NCBI RefSeq assembly: GCF_963675165.1
Contig: NC_087380.1
Location: 2,161,803 to 2,225,802, forward strand
From: Halichondria panicea
Lineage: Eukaryota > Porifera > Demospongiae > Suberitida > Halichondriidae
Reading direction: 5' to 3'
DNA: 64,000 nucleotides
The translations under genes and the position numbers were made by a program. Below are positions 48,001 through 56,504 of this stretch, piece after piece (the first letter of the stretch is position 1; each line of letters starts with the position of its first letter). The notes beneath the pieces were generated by a model that was not told where the DNA came from, searched no databases, and was given only the letters and a program-made list of their open reading frames with translations.

Positions 48001-50583
48001 TGTGGTATCGTGGTCTCTCTGACCAGTATGGTGGCCTTCCCCGACTTCACTGTCAGGAGAATGAAAGTCGATCAAGTCAGTTTGTTTACAGTTTGGAATG
48101 TACTGTGTACACAAACGCCCGCGAATTTTCAAAGTGAAGCCTTATAGCTGTTGATAAACGATAAAGCAGCATACAAAGTTGATAAGTAATTGTGTACACA
48201 AACGCCCACGAATTTTAGTGAAGTGAAGCCTTGATACAAATTATATTGTTGTATCACCAATCATGTATCACTGTTATACACAATTCCAAACAACTATTGA
48301 TACATACTGTAAACTCCACCCCCTATAGCCCACCCTTGGCTCGTCCCCTGTGTTTGAGGTGACTCTGTTCCACTACACCTCCTGGCCAGACCACGGTGTC
48401 CCCTCTAGTGGCATGTCCCTCATCTACTTCACCCGTGCTGTTCGTAAGACACACCCCCAGGATGATCCCCGCCCACTCCTCGTACACTGCAGTGCTGGTG
48501 TCGGACGAACTGGAACGTTCATTGTCTTGGATACGATGTTGGATCGTATGGAGCAGGACGGGATGATACATATCTACGATTGTGTTACTCATATTCGGAA
48601 ACAGAGGGTGCTCCTCGTACAGACTCTGGTATGCTAGGAAGTGGTTTATAGTATTGTATGTATAAAGAACAATGAAGTATACGTAATTTTGCATTTGCTG
48701 CCTGTGTGTGATAAATAAGTTTTGCTATGTTAATGGTTTTCACAACAAAATTCTGCGACCAGCTGTCATTATAATCACCTCCCTCTCCCCTATGTGTCTT
48801 TATCACTTCCTCAGTCCCAGTACATCTTCCTGCATGATGCCCTCAAGGAGCTCATAGTGTGTGGGGAGACAGAGATACCAGCACATGTTCTCATGACAAC
48901 CGTCAACCAGCTCAAAGAACCAGCTGCTACTGATGAGGAGATAGACATGGCTCAGTCTTGGGTAGAGGAGGACACACCCACTGGCTTCCAGCGACAGTTT
49001 AAAGTAGGCTAATCATTTGTTGTTCTTGCCCCAATGTACTTGCCCCATTCTTGAGATCTCACTTTGTGTATTACTGCTATGCTATTATTGCTGTGCTCAA
49101 GCCTGTGTATTTTATGGCTGTGGAATTAATTATTATTATTGTGGATTCATTTTTGGGGAAGTCAACTTGGACTATACTGCATGGTAATGTATATTACTCA
49201 GATTTTGAGTGAGTGTTCTGTGCCTGACGGGACAGAAGACTACTACAGCTCTCAGAATGAGGAGAATGAAGACAAGAACAGATACTCTCAGATTCTGCCA
49301 AGTAAGCTAAAATCACTAATAACTCCACATGCACACGGCGTGCTGCAAAAATTATGCAGTGTTGTAGTCAAATTTGCATTTTATTTTTAGCTTTAAGATT
49401 CCATTTTTCATTTTCAGATGAGATGCATCGAGTCAAGCTTCGATTCTCACCTTCTGGTTCTAACTACATCAATGCCAGCTACATTCATGTGAGGAAGCTA
49501 AACAGTACCGCCCACACACTATTTCTTCACTGTTCATGTGCTACTTCTTGTCCAGGGCTACCATGCACTATGTATTTCTCTAGCGACTTTTTATGTGATT
49601 TAATACTTTAATTGTGAAGTGTTTCTCCCAACAATAATCCACTACTCTCTTGTCCAGGGCTACCAACAGAGGCGAGGGTACATAGCCACTCAAGGTCCCC
49701 TGGAGCACACCACTGGAGACTTGTGGAGGATGGTGGTGGAGAATGAGTGCAGCTGTATCGTCATGCTCTGTACCCTCAGGGAGGGGGAGGAGGTGTGTTG
49801 TATTTATGTATCTTTTTTGTTTATGCTTTCATTTTTAACTTGCATTTAGAAAGTGAATATTTGCACATAAACAGTTTTAACAAAACTTTTTATGCAGCAA
49901 AAAGTACAATGTATACATAACCCTAAACCTCCTATAGCTCTTATATTGAACAGTATATGCACTATACTGTATCTTCACTTATTTTTTTCTTCTTCAACAG
50001 AAGGTGTGCCATCGCTACTGGCCCAAGTTCCAAGGAGAGGCAGGAACTTATGGTGACTTCACTGTCACTCAGCAGACATTCGACGCTTACGGTGACTACG
50101 TTGTCAGGAAGCTATCTGTTGCCATGGCAGCCTCCGATGATATCCCCTCCGAAGTGACACAGTTTCACTTCACCCGCTGGACGGAGAAGGACCCCCCACA
50201 GACCCCTGCCGCTATACTAGACGTTGTGCAGGAAGTGAATGCTGTTCAGATGGCCTCAGGCAATAAACCCATTGTCGTCATGTGCAAGTAAGTGTGTGTA
50301 TGTGTATGCGTGCTTTGATGGTACAGCTATACCTATGCTAAACAAGTATCTCAATGTCTCACTACCCCCCCCCCACATACACACACGCACACACACACAC
50401 ACAGCAACTTATGCATTAAAGTAAACAATGTCTCACTACCCCCCCCCCACATACACACACGCACACACACACACACAGCAACTTATGCAGTAAAGTAAAC
50501 AATGTCTCACTACCCCCCCCCCCCACACACACACGCACACGCAGCAACTTATGTATTAAAGTAAACAATATCTCACTACCCCC

Positions 50584-50617
<34 letters not shown>

Positions 50618-51183
50618 TGTGCACACGCACACGCAGCAACTTATGCGCATTAAAGTAAACAATGTCTCACTACCCCCCCCCCACAAACACACACGCACAC
50701 GCACACGCAGCAACTTATGCATTAAAGTAACTCACTACCCACACTTAATACCTTACTACCTCCCCCTCACACACATGCAGCAATGGGATTGGTCGCACTG
50801 GAGTGTTCATCACCCTGCATGCTCAACTGGAGCGACTCAAGATTGAGGGTGTGGTCGATCTGTTCCAGTTCATCAAGTTTGCTCGCAAACAGAGGGAGGG
50901 GCTCGTTAGCAGTCCTGTAAGTCATTAACAATACAAGTCTATTGGTCTACTGTATTCTCTATTATCTATTCTATGCTGTATAGATCCAATGTTTAGCTAC
51001 TCTGTTTATTTTGAAAAAGTACGTGTGTGCTTTCAGCTTTGTACATTCATTTATTATCTTTAAATATGAAGTAATCACTGTACATCCACCCACTGTGCAG
51101 GAGATGTATGCTTTCTGTCACGAGGCACTGGCTGACTATGTGGACAGTTTTGAAACTTATGCCAACTTCAAAGAACTGGTTTA
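35969..51183 (+). CDS. Gene E: CCP/Ig-like receptor protein tyrosine phosphatase
   Basis: About 40 exons encode a signal peptide, two CCP, Ig-like, CCP, a long CCP run (40306-43793), CCP, Ig-like, three CCP, four Ig-like domains, a transmembrane helix, a juxtamembrane region, and two PTP domains (D1 47419-49003, D2 49202-51183). D1 has every catalytic landmark ([27 protein letters not shown]), so it should dephosphorylate phosphotyrosine. D2 is atypical, as D2 of receptor PTPs usually is. The C-terminus [10 protein letters not shown] matches the YANFK ending of PTPRA/PTPRE. The reading frame can be followed without lesions if two truncated CCP exons (37829 and 40082) are skipped. CCP plus Ig ectodomains on an RPTP are not known to me from vertebrates. 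It probably counteracts kinase signalling at cell contacts, by inference. Confidence 0.82.
36240..36819 (+). CDS. Gene E exons 2-3: two CCP domains
   Basis: 36240-36446 ([16 protein letters not shown]) and 36601-36819 ([19 protein letters not shown]). The second is the founder-like type of the later array in this gene and resembles the nine-unit array of gene D. The N-terminal Ig-like exon of C, D and F is missing here. Confidence 0.85.
36914..37273 (+). CDS. Gene E first cysteine-rich Ig-like exon
   Basis: [55 protein letters not shown] and FCANL landmarks. It ends in phase 1 (ATC A|GT). Confidence 0.75.
37563..37787 (+). CDS. Gene E CCP exon after the first Ig-like exon
   Basis: [19 protein letters not shown] start and [10 protein letters not shown] end, homologous to 26428 (D) and 44543 (E). 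Ig-like exon followed by this subtype recurs in D and twice in E. Confidence 0.85.
37824..37856 (+). pseudogene. 5' stub of a CCP exon
   Basis: TTCTTAGGGATCACTTGCCC matches the acceptor and first codons of the CCP exon at 44810 (ITCPAPP), but only ~25 bp remain before unrelated sequence. The rest appears to have been lost with the rearrangement that brought in the following elements. Confidence 0.65.
38273..39483. mobile_element. Perfect hairpin plus adjoining TIR element in gene E
   Basis: 38273-38397 is a hairpin (CACTGTAAAAAA to TTTTTTACAGTG, arms containing CACACTAAAACCGTCGCATA). Directly next to it, 38398-39483 has ends GAAGGTATACAGGTTTTATT and the mirrored AATAAAACTTTATTTTTTCA, with further inner symmetry (ACGTGACGTCAGAGTAGG against CCTACTCTGACGTCACGT). 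No transposase seen. 39484-40081 has nothing I can name. Confidence 0.72.
40082..40225 (+). pseudogene. 3' fragment of a CCP exon with internal deletion
   Basis: [20 protein letters not shown] is readable at 40082-40141, as in other gene E array exons, but the 5' half and acceptor are missing. A deletion near 40198 leads to TGA. The GTAAGT donor remains. With the stub at 37824 it brackets an inserted or rearranged region. Confidence 0.75.
40306..40914 (+). CDS. Gene E: two CCP exons
   Basis: 40306-40521 ([19 protein letters not shown]) is type B of the two-exon repeat that follows. 40699-40914 ([19 protein letters not shown]) is a separate subtype present once. Confidence 0.85.
41122..43793 (+). 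CDS. Seven CCP exons in a two-exon tandem repeat (period ~820 bp)
   Basis: Type A exons ([19 protein letters not shown]) at 41122-41340, 41937-42155, 42760-42978 and 43575-43793 alternate with type B exons ([19 protein letters not shown]) at 41409-41624, 42224-42439 and 43047-43262. Starts of A are 815, 823 and 815 bp apart, and introns are nearly identical, so the A-B pair was duplicated as a block. All are open, phase 1-1. Confidence 0.92.
43864..44073 (+). CDS. Gene E CCP-like exon preceding the second Ig-like exon
   Basis: [20 protein letters not shown] start, [17 protein letters not shown] with Cys in the expected place, [10 protein letters not shown] end. Almost identical to 25546-25755 of gene D, which suggests gene conversion or recent exchange between D and E. 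Confidence 0.82.
44132..44494 (+). CDS. Gene E second cysteine-rich Ig-like exon
   Basis: [57 protein letters not shown] landmarks. The conserved HTD is HTN here. Very close to 36914 and 25813. Confidence 0.75.
44543..45246 (+). CDS. Gene E: three CCP exons before the Ig block
   Basis: 44543-44755 ([18 protein letters not shown]), 44810-45019 ([16 protein letters not shown]) and 45073-45246 ([15 protein letters not shown], short subtype). The last is an intact version of the exons broken in C and D. Confidence 0.88.
45298..46316 (+). CDS. Gene E: three Ig-like domains (membrane side of ectodomain)
   Basis: 45298-45576 ([20 protein letters not shown]; Leu replaces the usual core Trp), 45623-45922 ([17 protein letters not shown] and the classic DAGRYRC), and 45975-46316 ([16 protein letters not shown] and a later VTCNGT Cys). 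One exon per domain, phase 1-1. Gene F has the same three at 62198, 62512 and 62871. Confidence 0.8.
46372..46677 (+). CDS. Gene E: fourth Ig-like domain, related to the Cys-rich family
   Basis: [17 protein letters not shown] start, [27 protein letters not shown] and [12 protein letters not shown]. It has the same landmarks as the N-terminal Cys-rich Ig-like exons (GVYLSLG, CHTD, W-PNGT, YCC), so it is a divergent member of that family next to the membrane. Confidence 0.75.
46789..46888 (+). CDS. Gene E transmembrane exon
   Basis: [10 protein letters not shown] linker followed by ~24 hydrophobic residues ([20 protein letters not shown] region) and VVR. It ends in phase 2, where the uniform phase 1 of the ectodomain stops. 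Counterpart in gene F at 63752-63857. Confidence 0.9.
46981..47360 (+). CDS. Gene E juxtamembrane exons
   Basis: 46981-47198 ([20 protein letters not shown] and on, with [17 protein letters not shown]) and 47257-47360 ([17 protein letters not shown] to LFETEYT). No named domain. The exon ends in phase 0 and leads into the phosphatase domain. Confidence 0.8.
47419..49003 (+). CDS. Gene E PTP domain D1 (catalytically complete)
   Basis: Exons 47419-47506, 47552-47628, 47684-47720, 47772-47866, 47947-48075, 48329-48628 and 48815-49003. Landmarks in order: [43 protein letters not shown] (general acid Asp at 48389-48391), [13 protein letters not shown] (nucleophile Cys at 48488-48490, Arg at 48506-48508) and [13 protein letters not shown]. 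Every catalytic residue of a classical tyrosine-specific PTP is present. Substrates cannot be read from sequence; the tyrosine tails of A, B and D are candidates. Confidence 0.9.
49202..51183 (+). CDS. Gene E PTP domain D2 (atypical signature)
   Basis: Exons 49202-49301, 49418-49488, 49658-49792, 50001-50287, 50781-50916 and 51101-51183. The fold is clear ([54 protein letters not shown]). In place of WPDHG it has [10 protein letters not shown], and in place of [10 protein letters not shown] it has MCNNGIGRTG, split by an intron after MC. The Cys and Arg remain, but the His and probably the acid Asp are gone, so activity should be low or absent. D2 domains typically regulate or bind. Confidence 0.87.
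50345..50750. repeat. Minisatellite in the intron splitting the D2 signature
   Basis: Five units of about 75-90 bp (AATGTCTCACTACCCCCC, then CA-rich, then GCAACTTATGCATTAAAGTA). The duplicated intron at 52959-53111 has only about two shortened units, so the array expanded after that duplication. Confidence 0.85.
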
Positions 51184-51410
51184 ATTATAACAGTAACTTC
51201 ACAAAAACATTTGATTTTAGATTATACTGCTGCTTTTATAGTTTTTAGATTATTGTACAGACTCAGATTATACCAATAGCAAAACTGTGAATGTGTTTAC
51301 CACTGACTTTTATGATACTGAATTATTGCACTTGCCGTGGTGACAGTGTGTTCTTTAATGAATCCTAATGTGTGTTGTTACCAATTCTCTCCACACCCAC
51401 CATATTACAG

Positions 51411-51545
51411 GTTTCTCCAGCAGCGTGTTTGGCATAACGATGAGATCAATGCTCGTATTGAGCGTATTGAGGCTGACTCTAGTGGAGTGGAGGAGGACGA
51501 GAAACTCTACGCCACCTACGCCATGCTACACACTTATCGCAATGA
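51411..51545 (+). CDS. Exon of SH2-type gene, copy 1: acidic helical segment
   Basis: After CATATTACAG the frame reads FLQQRVWHNDEINARIERIE and on through ADSSGVEEDEKLYATYAMLH to TYRNE, ending before GTGAGT. It looks helical and acidic. It starts 230 bp after the phosphatase stop, so it belongs to another transcription unit. I cannot assign a domain; with the SH2 exon at 56050 a p85-like inter-SH2 piece is one possibility. Confidence 0.5.
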
Positions 51546-51985
51546 GTGAGTGGGGGAGGGGTGGTGGGTACCGTACCTGTACGTCTAGTTATTTTTAAAT
51601 CATGAATTATTAAGACTTGCTTAGGTAATTAGATTGTTGGATTGGACGATTGCATTTACTGGAATTAATCCTTACTAAATTACTTAGTTTAGCACTGCGC
51701 AAAAAGCATACATGGATGGTAGCTAGTCATTTGAAGTATATATAGTGAAGTTGATGTACTTGGATTGCTAGATACTGCCATAGATATTTGGTACCACAGG
51801 TATTAAGTATTCAGTTTCTATGACACATTGTAACTGTGCATGTATCTAATTTTACAGTACATGGGAATATAATTTATGCTAGTAAGAGCTTGCATGAGCA
51901 GATGTTGCATGTTGTCCTTGCTACATCACATGATGTGCATTGTCTTCTTGCAAAAACATTTATGTGTGCCTTTACTTGCATAAAC

Positions 51986-52136
51986 TTTCATTGTCTGACC
52001 TCCTATCCGACTACCAGCGGATATCCCATGGAGCTAAGGAGCGTTGTGTGAAAAGACCACCCCCTCTGAGATAGGACGACCCTCGGAGAGTAGGAGGGGC
52101 CAGACCAGAGACCACCATCACTACCCCATAGGTACA
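51986..52136 (+). pseudogene. Proline-rich exon of SH2-type gene, copy 1 (broken)
   Basis: The homologue of 54030-54183; RISHGAKERCVKRPPPLR is followed by TAG and a frame change. The duplicated second copy is intact. Confidence 0.6.
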
Positions 52137-52385
52137 TGTGTGTGAGGTGGTACTGAGAAGGTTGAAAGATGTAGCTATAATGTGTATAGTTGTACGGTAC
52201 TACCATAATTGCCTACATGCTAAAACTAAAGCCTTTAACTTTGAGTGTATGCATGGGTGCACGTACGTACATGTGCAGCAAATTGCTGTACTGTGACATT
52301 GCTTTTATGGGTACTTCCTATAGAGCCTGTACATACTGTTGTGTTTGAATGACAGTGATTTGCTATTATATCTGTCCCCCTGCAA

Positions 52386-52480
52386 TCTCAACAGTTGATC
52401 AGCTACAAGGATCTGAAGGTGTCACATGACCTGTCGAACTTTTTAGAGTCAGCCTGGATGAACCCAAGCATCTCGCAATC
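52386..52480 (+). pseudogene. SYKDL exon of SH2-type gene, copy 1
   Basis: SYKDLKVSHDLSNFLESAW and MNPSIS are open to a GTGAGT donor, but the acceptor at 52381 reads TGCAA in place of TGCAG. CAACAG at 52388-52393 is an alternative acceptor. Confidence 0.5.
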
Positions 52481-52539
52481 GTGAGTCAACCAACATCTAT
52501 CTTTAGTTAACTATTCTGTCAGTATAACGATCCCCAATT

Positions 52540-53533
52540 GACAGTTTTAACAAAACTTTTTATGCAGCAAAAGTACAGTGTATACATAACCCTAAACCTT
52601 TCCTATAGCTCTTATATTGAACAGTATATGCACTGTACTGTATTTTCACTTATTTTCTTTCTTCTTCAACAGAAGGTGTGCCATCACTACTGGCCCAAGT
52701 TCCAAGGAGAAGCAGGCACTTATGGTGACTTTACTGTCACTCAGCAGACATTTGACGCTTATGGTGACTACGTTGTCAGGAAGCTATCTGTTGCCATGGA
52801 AGCTTCTGATGAGCCCCCTCTGTAGTGACACAGTTCCACTTCACCCACTGGACCGAGAAGGACCCCCCACAGAGCCCTGCCGCTATACTGGACGTTGTGC
52901 AGGAGGTGAATGCTGTTCAGATGGCCTCAGGCAACAAGCCCATTGTTGTCATGTGCAAGTAAGTGAATGTGTGTGTGTGTGTATGCTTTGATTGCATTAC
53001 AATAAACAAGTATCTCAATGTCTCACTACCCCCCCCCACACACACACGCAGCAACTTATGCATTGATGTCTCACTACTACCTTACTATACCTCCCCCTCA
53101 CACACATGCAGCAATGGGATTGGTCGCACTGGAATGTTCATCACCCTGCATACTCAACTGGAGCGACTCAAGATTGAGGGTGTGATCGATGTGTTTCAGT
53201 TCATCAAGTTTGCTCGCAAACAGAGGGAGGGACTCGTTAGCAGTCCTGTAAGTCATTAAGTCTATTACAATACAAGTCTATTGGAAGCTACATTTTACTG
53301 TATTCTACTGTATTCTATTCTCCATTCTATGCTGTATAGATCCAATGTTTAACTACTCCGTTTATTTTAAAAGTACCTGTGTGCTTTGTACATTCATTTA
53401 GATATTATCTTTCAATATGAAGTAATCACCGTGCATCCCCCACTGTGCAGGAGATGTATGCTTTCTGTCACGAGGCACTGGCTGACTATGTGGACAGTTT
53501 TGAAACTTATGCCAACTTCAAAGAACTGGTTTA
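52540..53533 (+). pseudogene. Duplicated PTP D2 exons with frameshift
   Basis: Copies of gene E exons at 52673-52958, 53112-53247 and 53451-53533, including ~130 bp of upstream intron. One base is missing near 52812 (GATGAGCCCCC against GATGATATCCCC), giving a stop at 52823-52825. The rest remains similar to the functional copy. They belong to a tandem duplication of about 2.6 kb (roughly 49.9-52.5 kb to 52.5-54.5 kb) that also copied part of the SH2-type gene. Confidence 0.88.
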
Positions 53534-53746
53534 ATTAACATTAACTCACAGAAACATTTGATTTTATATTATACTGCTGCTTTTATAGTTTTTAGATTGT
53601 AGTACAGACTCAGACTATACCAATAGCAAAACTGTGAATGTGTTTACCACTGACTTTTATGATACTGAATTATTGCACTCGCTGGGGTGAGAGTGTGTTA
53701 TTTAACGTGTGTTATTACCAATTCTCTCCCCACCCACCATATTGCA

Positions 53747-53884
53747 GGTTTCTCCGCAGTGTGGTTGGCGTAACGATGAGATCAATGCTCGTATTGAGCG
53801 TTTTGAGGCAGACTCTAGTGGAGTGGAGGAGGACGAGGGACTCTACGCCACCTACGCCATGCTACACACCTATCGCAATGAGTA
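53747..53884 (+). pseudogene. Acidic helical exon of SH2-type gene, copy 2 (frameshifted)
   Basis: The homologue of 51411-51545; one base is missing in CTCCGCAGTGTGG, so EINARIERFEADSSGVEEDE is only readable in a shifted frame. Confidence 0.65.
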
Positions 53885-54029
53885 AGTGGGGGAGGAGGGG
53901 CTGGGTACAGTGTATAATAGTATTTAAGACTTTGGATTGTTAGTAAGAGCTTGCATGAGCAGATATTGCATGTTGTCTTTGCATGATGTACATTGTCTTC
54001 TGCAAAAACATTTTATGTGTGCCTTTACT

Positions 54030-54183
54030 TGCATAAACGTTCATTGTCTGACCTACTATCCGACTACCAGTGGATATCCCATGGAGCTGAGGAGTGTTGT
54101 ATGAAAAGACCACCCCCTCTGAGAGAGGATGACCTCGGAGAGTGGGAGGGGCCAGACCAGAAACCACCACCACTACCCCATAG
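54030..54183 (+). CDS. Proline-rich exon of SH2-type gene, copy 2 (open)
   Basis: SDLLSDYQWISHGAEE, MKRPPPLREDDLGEWEG and PDQKPPPLPHR are open up to GTACAT. RPPPLR and KPPPLPHR are SH3-ligand-like proline motifs. The 5' boundary is uncertain because no strong acceptor precedes it. Confidence 0.5.
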
Positions 54184-54393
54184 GTACATGTGTGTGAGGT
54201 GGTACTGAGAAGGTTGGTTGTACCATAATTGCCTACATGTATAATTATGCACTAAAACTAAAGCCTTTACTTTGAGTGTATGCACTTACGAACATGTACA
54301 GCAAATTGCTGTAATGTGACATTGCTTTTATGGGTCCGTACATACTGTTGTGTATGAATGACAGTACGTGATTGCTATGTGTCCCCCTTGCAG

Positions 54394-54482
54394 TCTCAAC
54401 AGCTGAGCAGCTACAAGGATCTGAGGGTGTCACCTGACCTGTCGCATTTTTTAGAGTCAGCCTTGATGAACCCAAACATCTC
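54394..54482 (+). CDS. SYKDL exon of SH2-type gene, copy 2
   Basis: After CTTGCAG the frame reads SQQLSSYKDLRVSPDLSHFL and on to MNPNIS, ending before GTGAGT in phase 2. Function unknown; it sits between the proline-rich exon and the SH2 halves in this copy and probably in the ancestral gene. Confidence 0.55.
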
Positions 54483-54689
54483 GTGAGTCAACCAACATCT
54501 CTTGAGTGAACTCCCCGGTTGAGGTTGTTATCTCGCACCCCCTCACTATACCCATGTGTACACATTTGCTTTCAGTTTGGTTTCCCTTCCTTAGCCTCAC
54601 TGCTTTCCATACATTTAGCTATGTGCACAATGGGTATTTGCTTTTCTTCAAAGAGTATAATAGCCTGCATGCATGAGTCTGATAGAGTG

Positions 54690-55840
54690 CTTTAGTGTTT
54701 ACTGTGAACATTATACTTGTTGTGTTGCCCTGAGGGAAATGTTTGTGCACCTGTGTGACCTTACCATTCAATAAAAATAGCTTAGGGCTGTGGTAGTTCA
54801 AGAACTCTAGCAAATGGTGCATGTTGCCTTTGCTCCATTATTCAATCTGTTCACTGTGTACAGTGGGGCTATCTCAACAAGTGCCTTCTGCTGGGACTTT
54901 AATGAGAGTTTGTTCAGAGTCAATCCTTTCTTTCTTTACTACTTTGGCTTGGTATGTATGTCTAACAATAATATTTACTCATCCTAGTATATTTGAATTG
55001 GTGTATCTTATTAGACAAAACATTTTACTTTGATGTATACCACTCAATTCATAGTGTTTGGCCTTCCAAGGTGACCAGCTGTAATTCTACAACCTTAGCT
55101 TTCGATTATGATTTGCACTGACTATTAGAGGAAGCCATTAGAAGAAGCCACTATACTGACTGGTTTTGAAACCGTTTATCAAATCTCTGCGTTTATATAC
55201 TCAACCCACAGATTTCAATAATTATCGCCCATAAATGCTGAGTGGTTGACAATCTCTTTCAGTCTCTTTTGTGCTGTCCCAGAATTGTTTGTTATATCAT
55301 TCATTTGCTGTCAAAGAAGCTAGCTGGTATTTGTGTAAGGCTGCTAGTTGTAGCTCTGCATGGTAACTGCATGCTAATACGTTAGGAACAGTTTCCACTG
55401 TCAGAAGAAAGTGCTGTTTCTCATGAGTTTACGCGGTTTCTATATTCTATAACGCTTTGGCACTGGCTCTGCATGGTTTCTGTAGCCTATACTTTCTTTG
55501 GCTCATCTTTGTTATCACTCACTTCTAAACTCAACAACCAAGGATAATGTGAAGGAGTCCTCTTGTCACACATGCACACGTGTACATTTTAAGTAACAGG
55601 TATAGTCCTTGCTGTGGGTTTTTTGTAAAAATTAAAACACTGCAAGTTTCCAGCTTTGCAATTCTAGCTTGCAACTTGTGGCAACGACTTGCAGTGTGAT
55701 GTGTATTTGATTAGTTTATAGTTCTGTACTAGTCTACAACTTCAGGGTTCCATCCAGACATTTTGAAAATAAGGGGCGAATTGTATATCAGTGTGCTGCT
55801 ATCTCTAAACGGCCACCTAGAAGGGTCTTGGGACATGCTC
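54690..55840. repeat. Spacer block paralogous to 34480-35350
   Basis: TTTACTGTGAACATTATACT near 54697 starts the recurring block. GGTTTTGAAACCGTTTATCA near 55167 and CGTTTATATACTCAACCC match 34906-34960. An SH2 N-half relic (AAGGATAATGTGAAGGAGTC) lies near 55540-55580 without its GTFLIR codons. Confidence 0.65.
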
Positions 55841-56049
55841 CCTCAAGAAGATTATAGTGTTTTTAGGTACGACAGGCGCGTTGCAGCTCAAGGTAATTAG
55901 CCTCTTATTGAACTCGGCAATAACGTTGTACGTGGGCGGATAATTAGCTGCATCGTGCCTGTCGTACTGAAAAATCCCAAGGGGACGAAACCCTGAAGGC
56001 GTAAGTATGCCATGTACCATTTATTCCTCTTACCCCCCCCCCCGTGCAG

Positions 56050-56239
56050 AGATAGAGGTACGTTCAAGAGGATCCCCGTGTACAGAGATCCTGCTGGGGG
56101 GTACGGATTTGCATCATTTAAATTTGACTGTCTGCTCAGTTTAGTTCTGTACTATGCCACCAACACGATGGAGAAACACAACCCTGAACTGGAGACAATG
56201 CTTAGATACCCTGCATTCCATGTGGACAGGCCCTGTTAG
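56050..56239 (+). CDS. SH2 domain C-terminal half, terminal exon (intact copy)
   Basis: After CCCGTGCAG the frame reads DRGTFKRIPVYRDPAGGYGF, then ASFKFDCLLSLVLYYATNTM, EKHNPELETMLRYPAFHVDR and a stop. This aligns with the second half of PI3K p85 SH2 domains (I-hRD-G-YGF, F-S--ELI-HY, hNP-L---L-YP). Three broken copies precede genes B, D and E. The matching N-half in this spacer has lost its GTFLIR codons, so the gene as a whole is probably inactive. Confidence 0.65.
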
Positions 56240-56419
56240 CAACTGAACTAGCAGCTGTACAGTATTGTATGTGTGTATATATGTGTGTGTAGGAGTATAA
56301 TTACTATAGGCTGTATAGGTGTACACTTGATGTGTGGAAATTGCAATCACAATTTCAGACTTCCTGTTGTCACCACTATTATAAAGTCAAAAATGTTTAG
56401 ACATGAATGTAAAGGCAGT

Positions 56420-56504
56420 ATGAAGAAGTTACAAAGTGTCTCTTGGCTGGTCCTTTTAACTGGAGCTGCTCAGCTCCTACTAGTGTGTGGACAAAGTTCA
56501 CCTG
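56420..56504 (+). CDS. Gene F exon 1: signal peptide
   Basis: [18 protein letters not shown] with a two-residue deletion relative to the other genes, then VCGQSSPG before a phase-1 GTATGT donor. An in-frame ATG nine codons upstream exists but is not conserved. Confidence 0.82.

Noticed and set aside
49553-49580. A possible extra D2 exon start (CAGGGCTACCA)
   Set aside because: It copies the start of the true exon at 49658 but diverges after ~12 bases and runs into stops.
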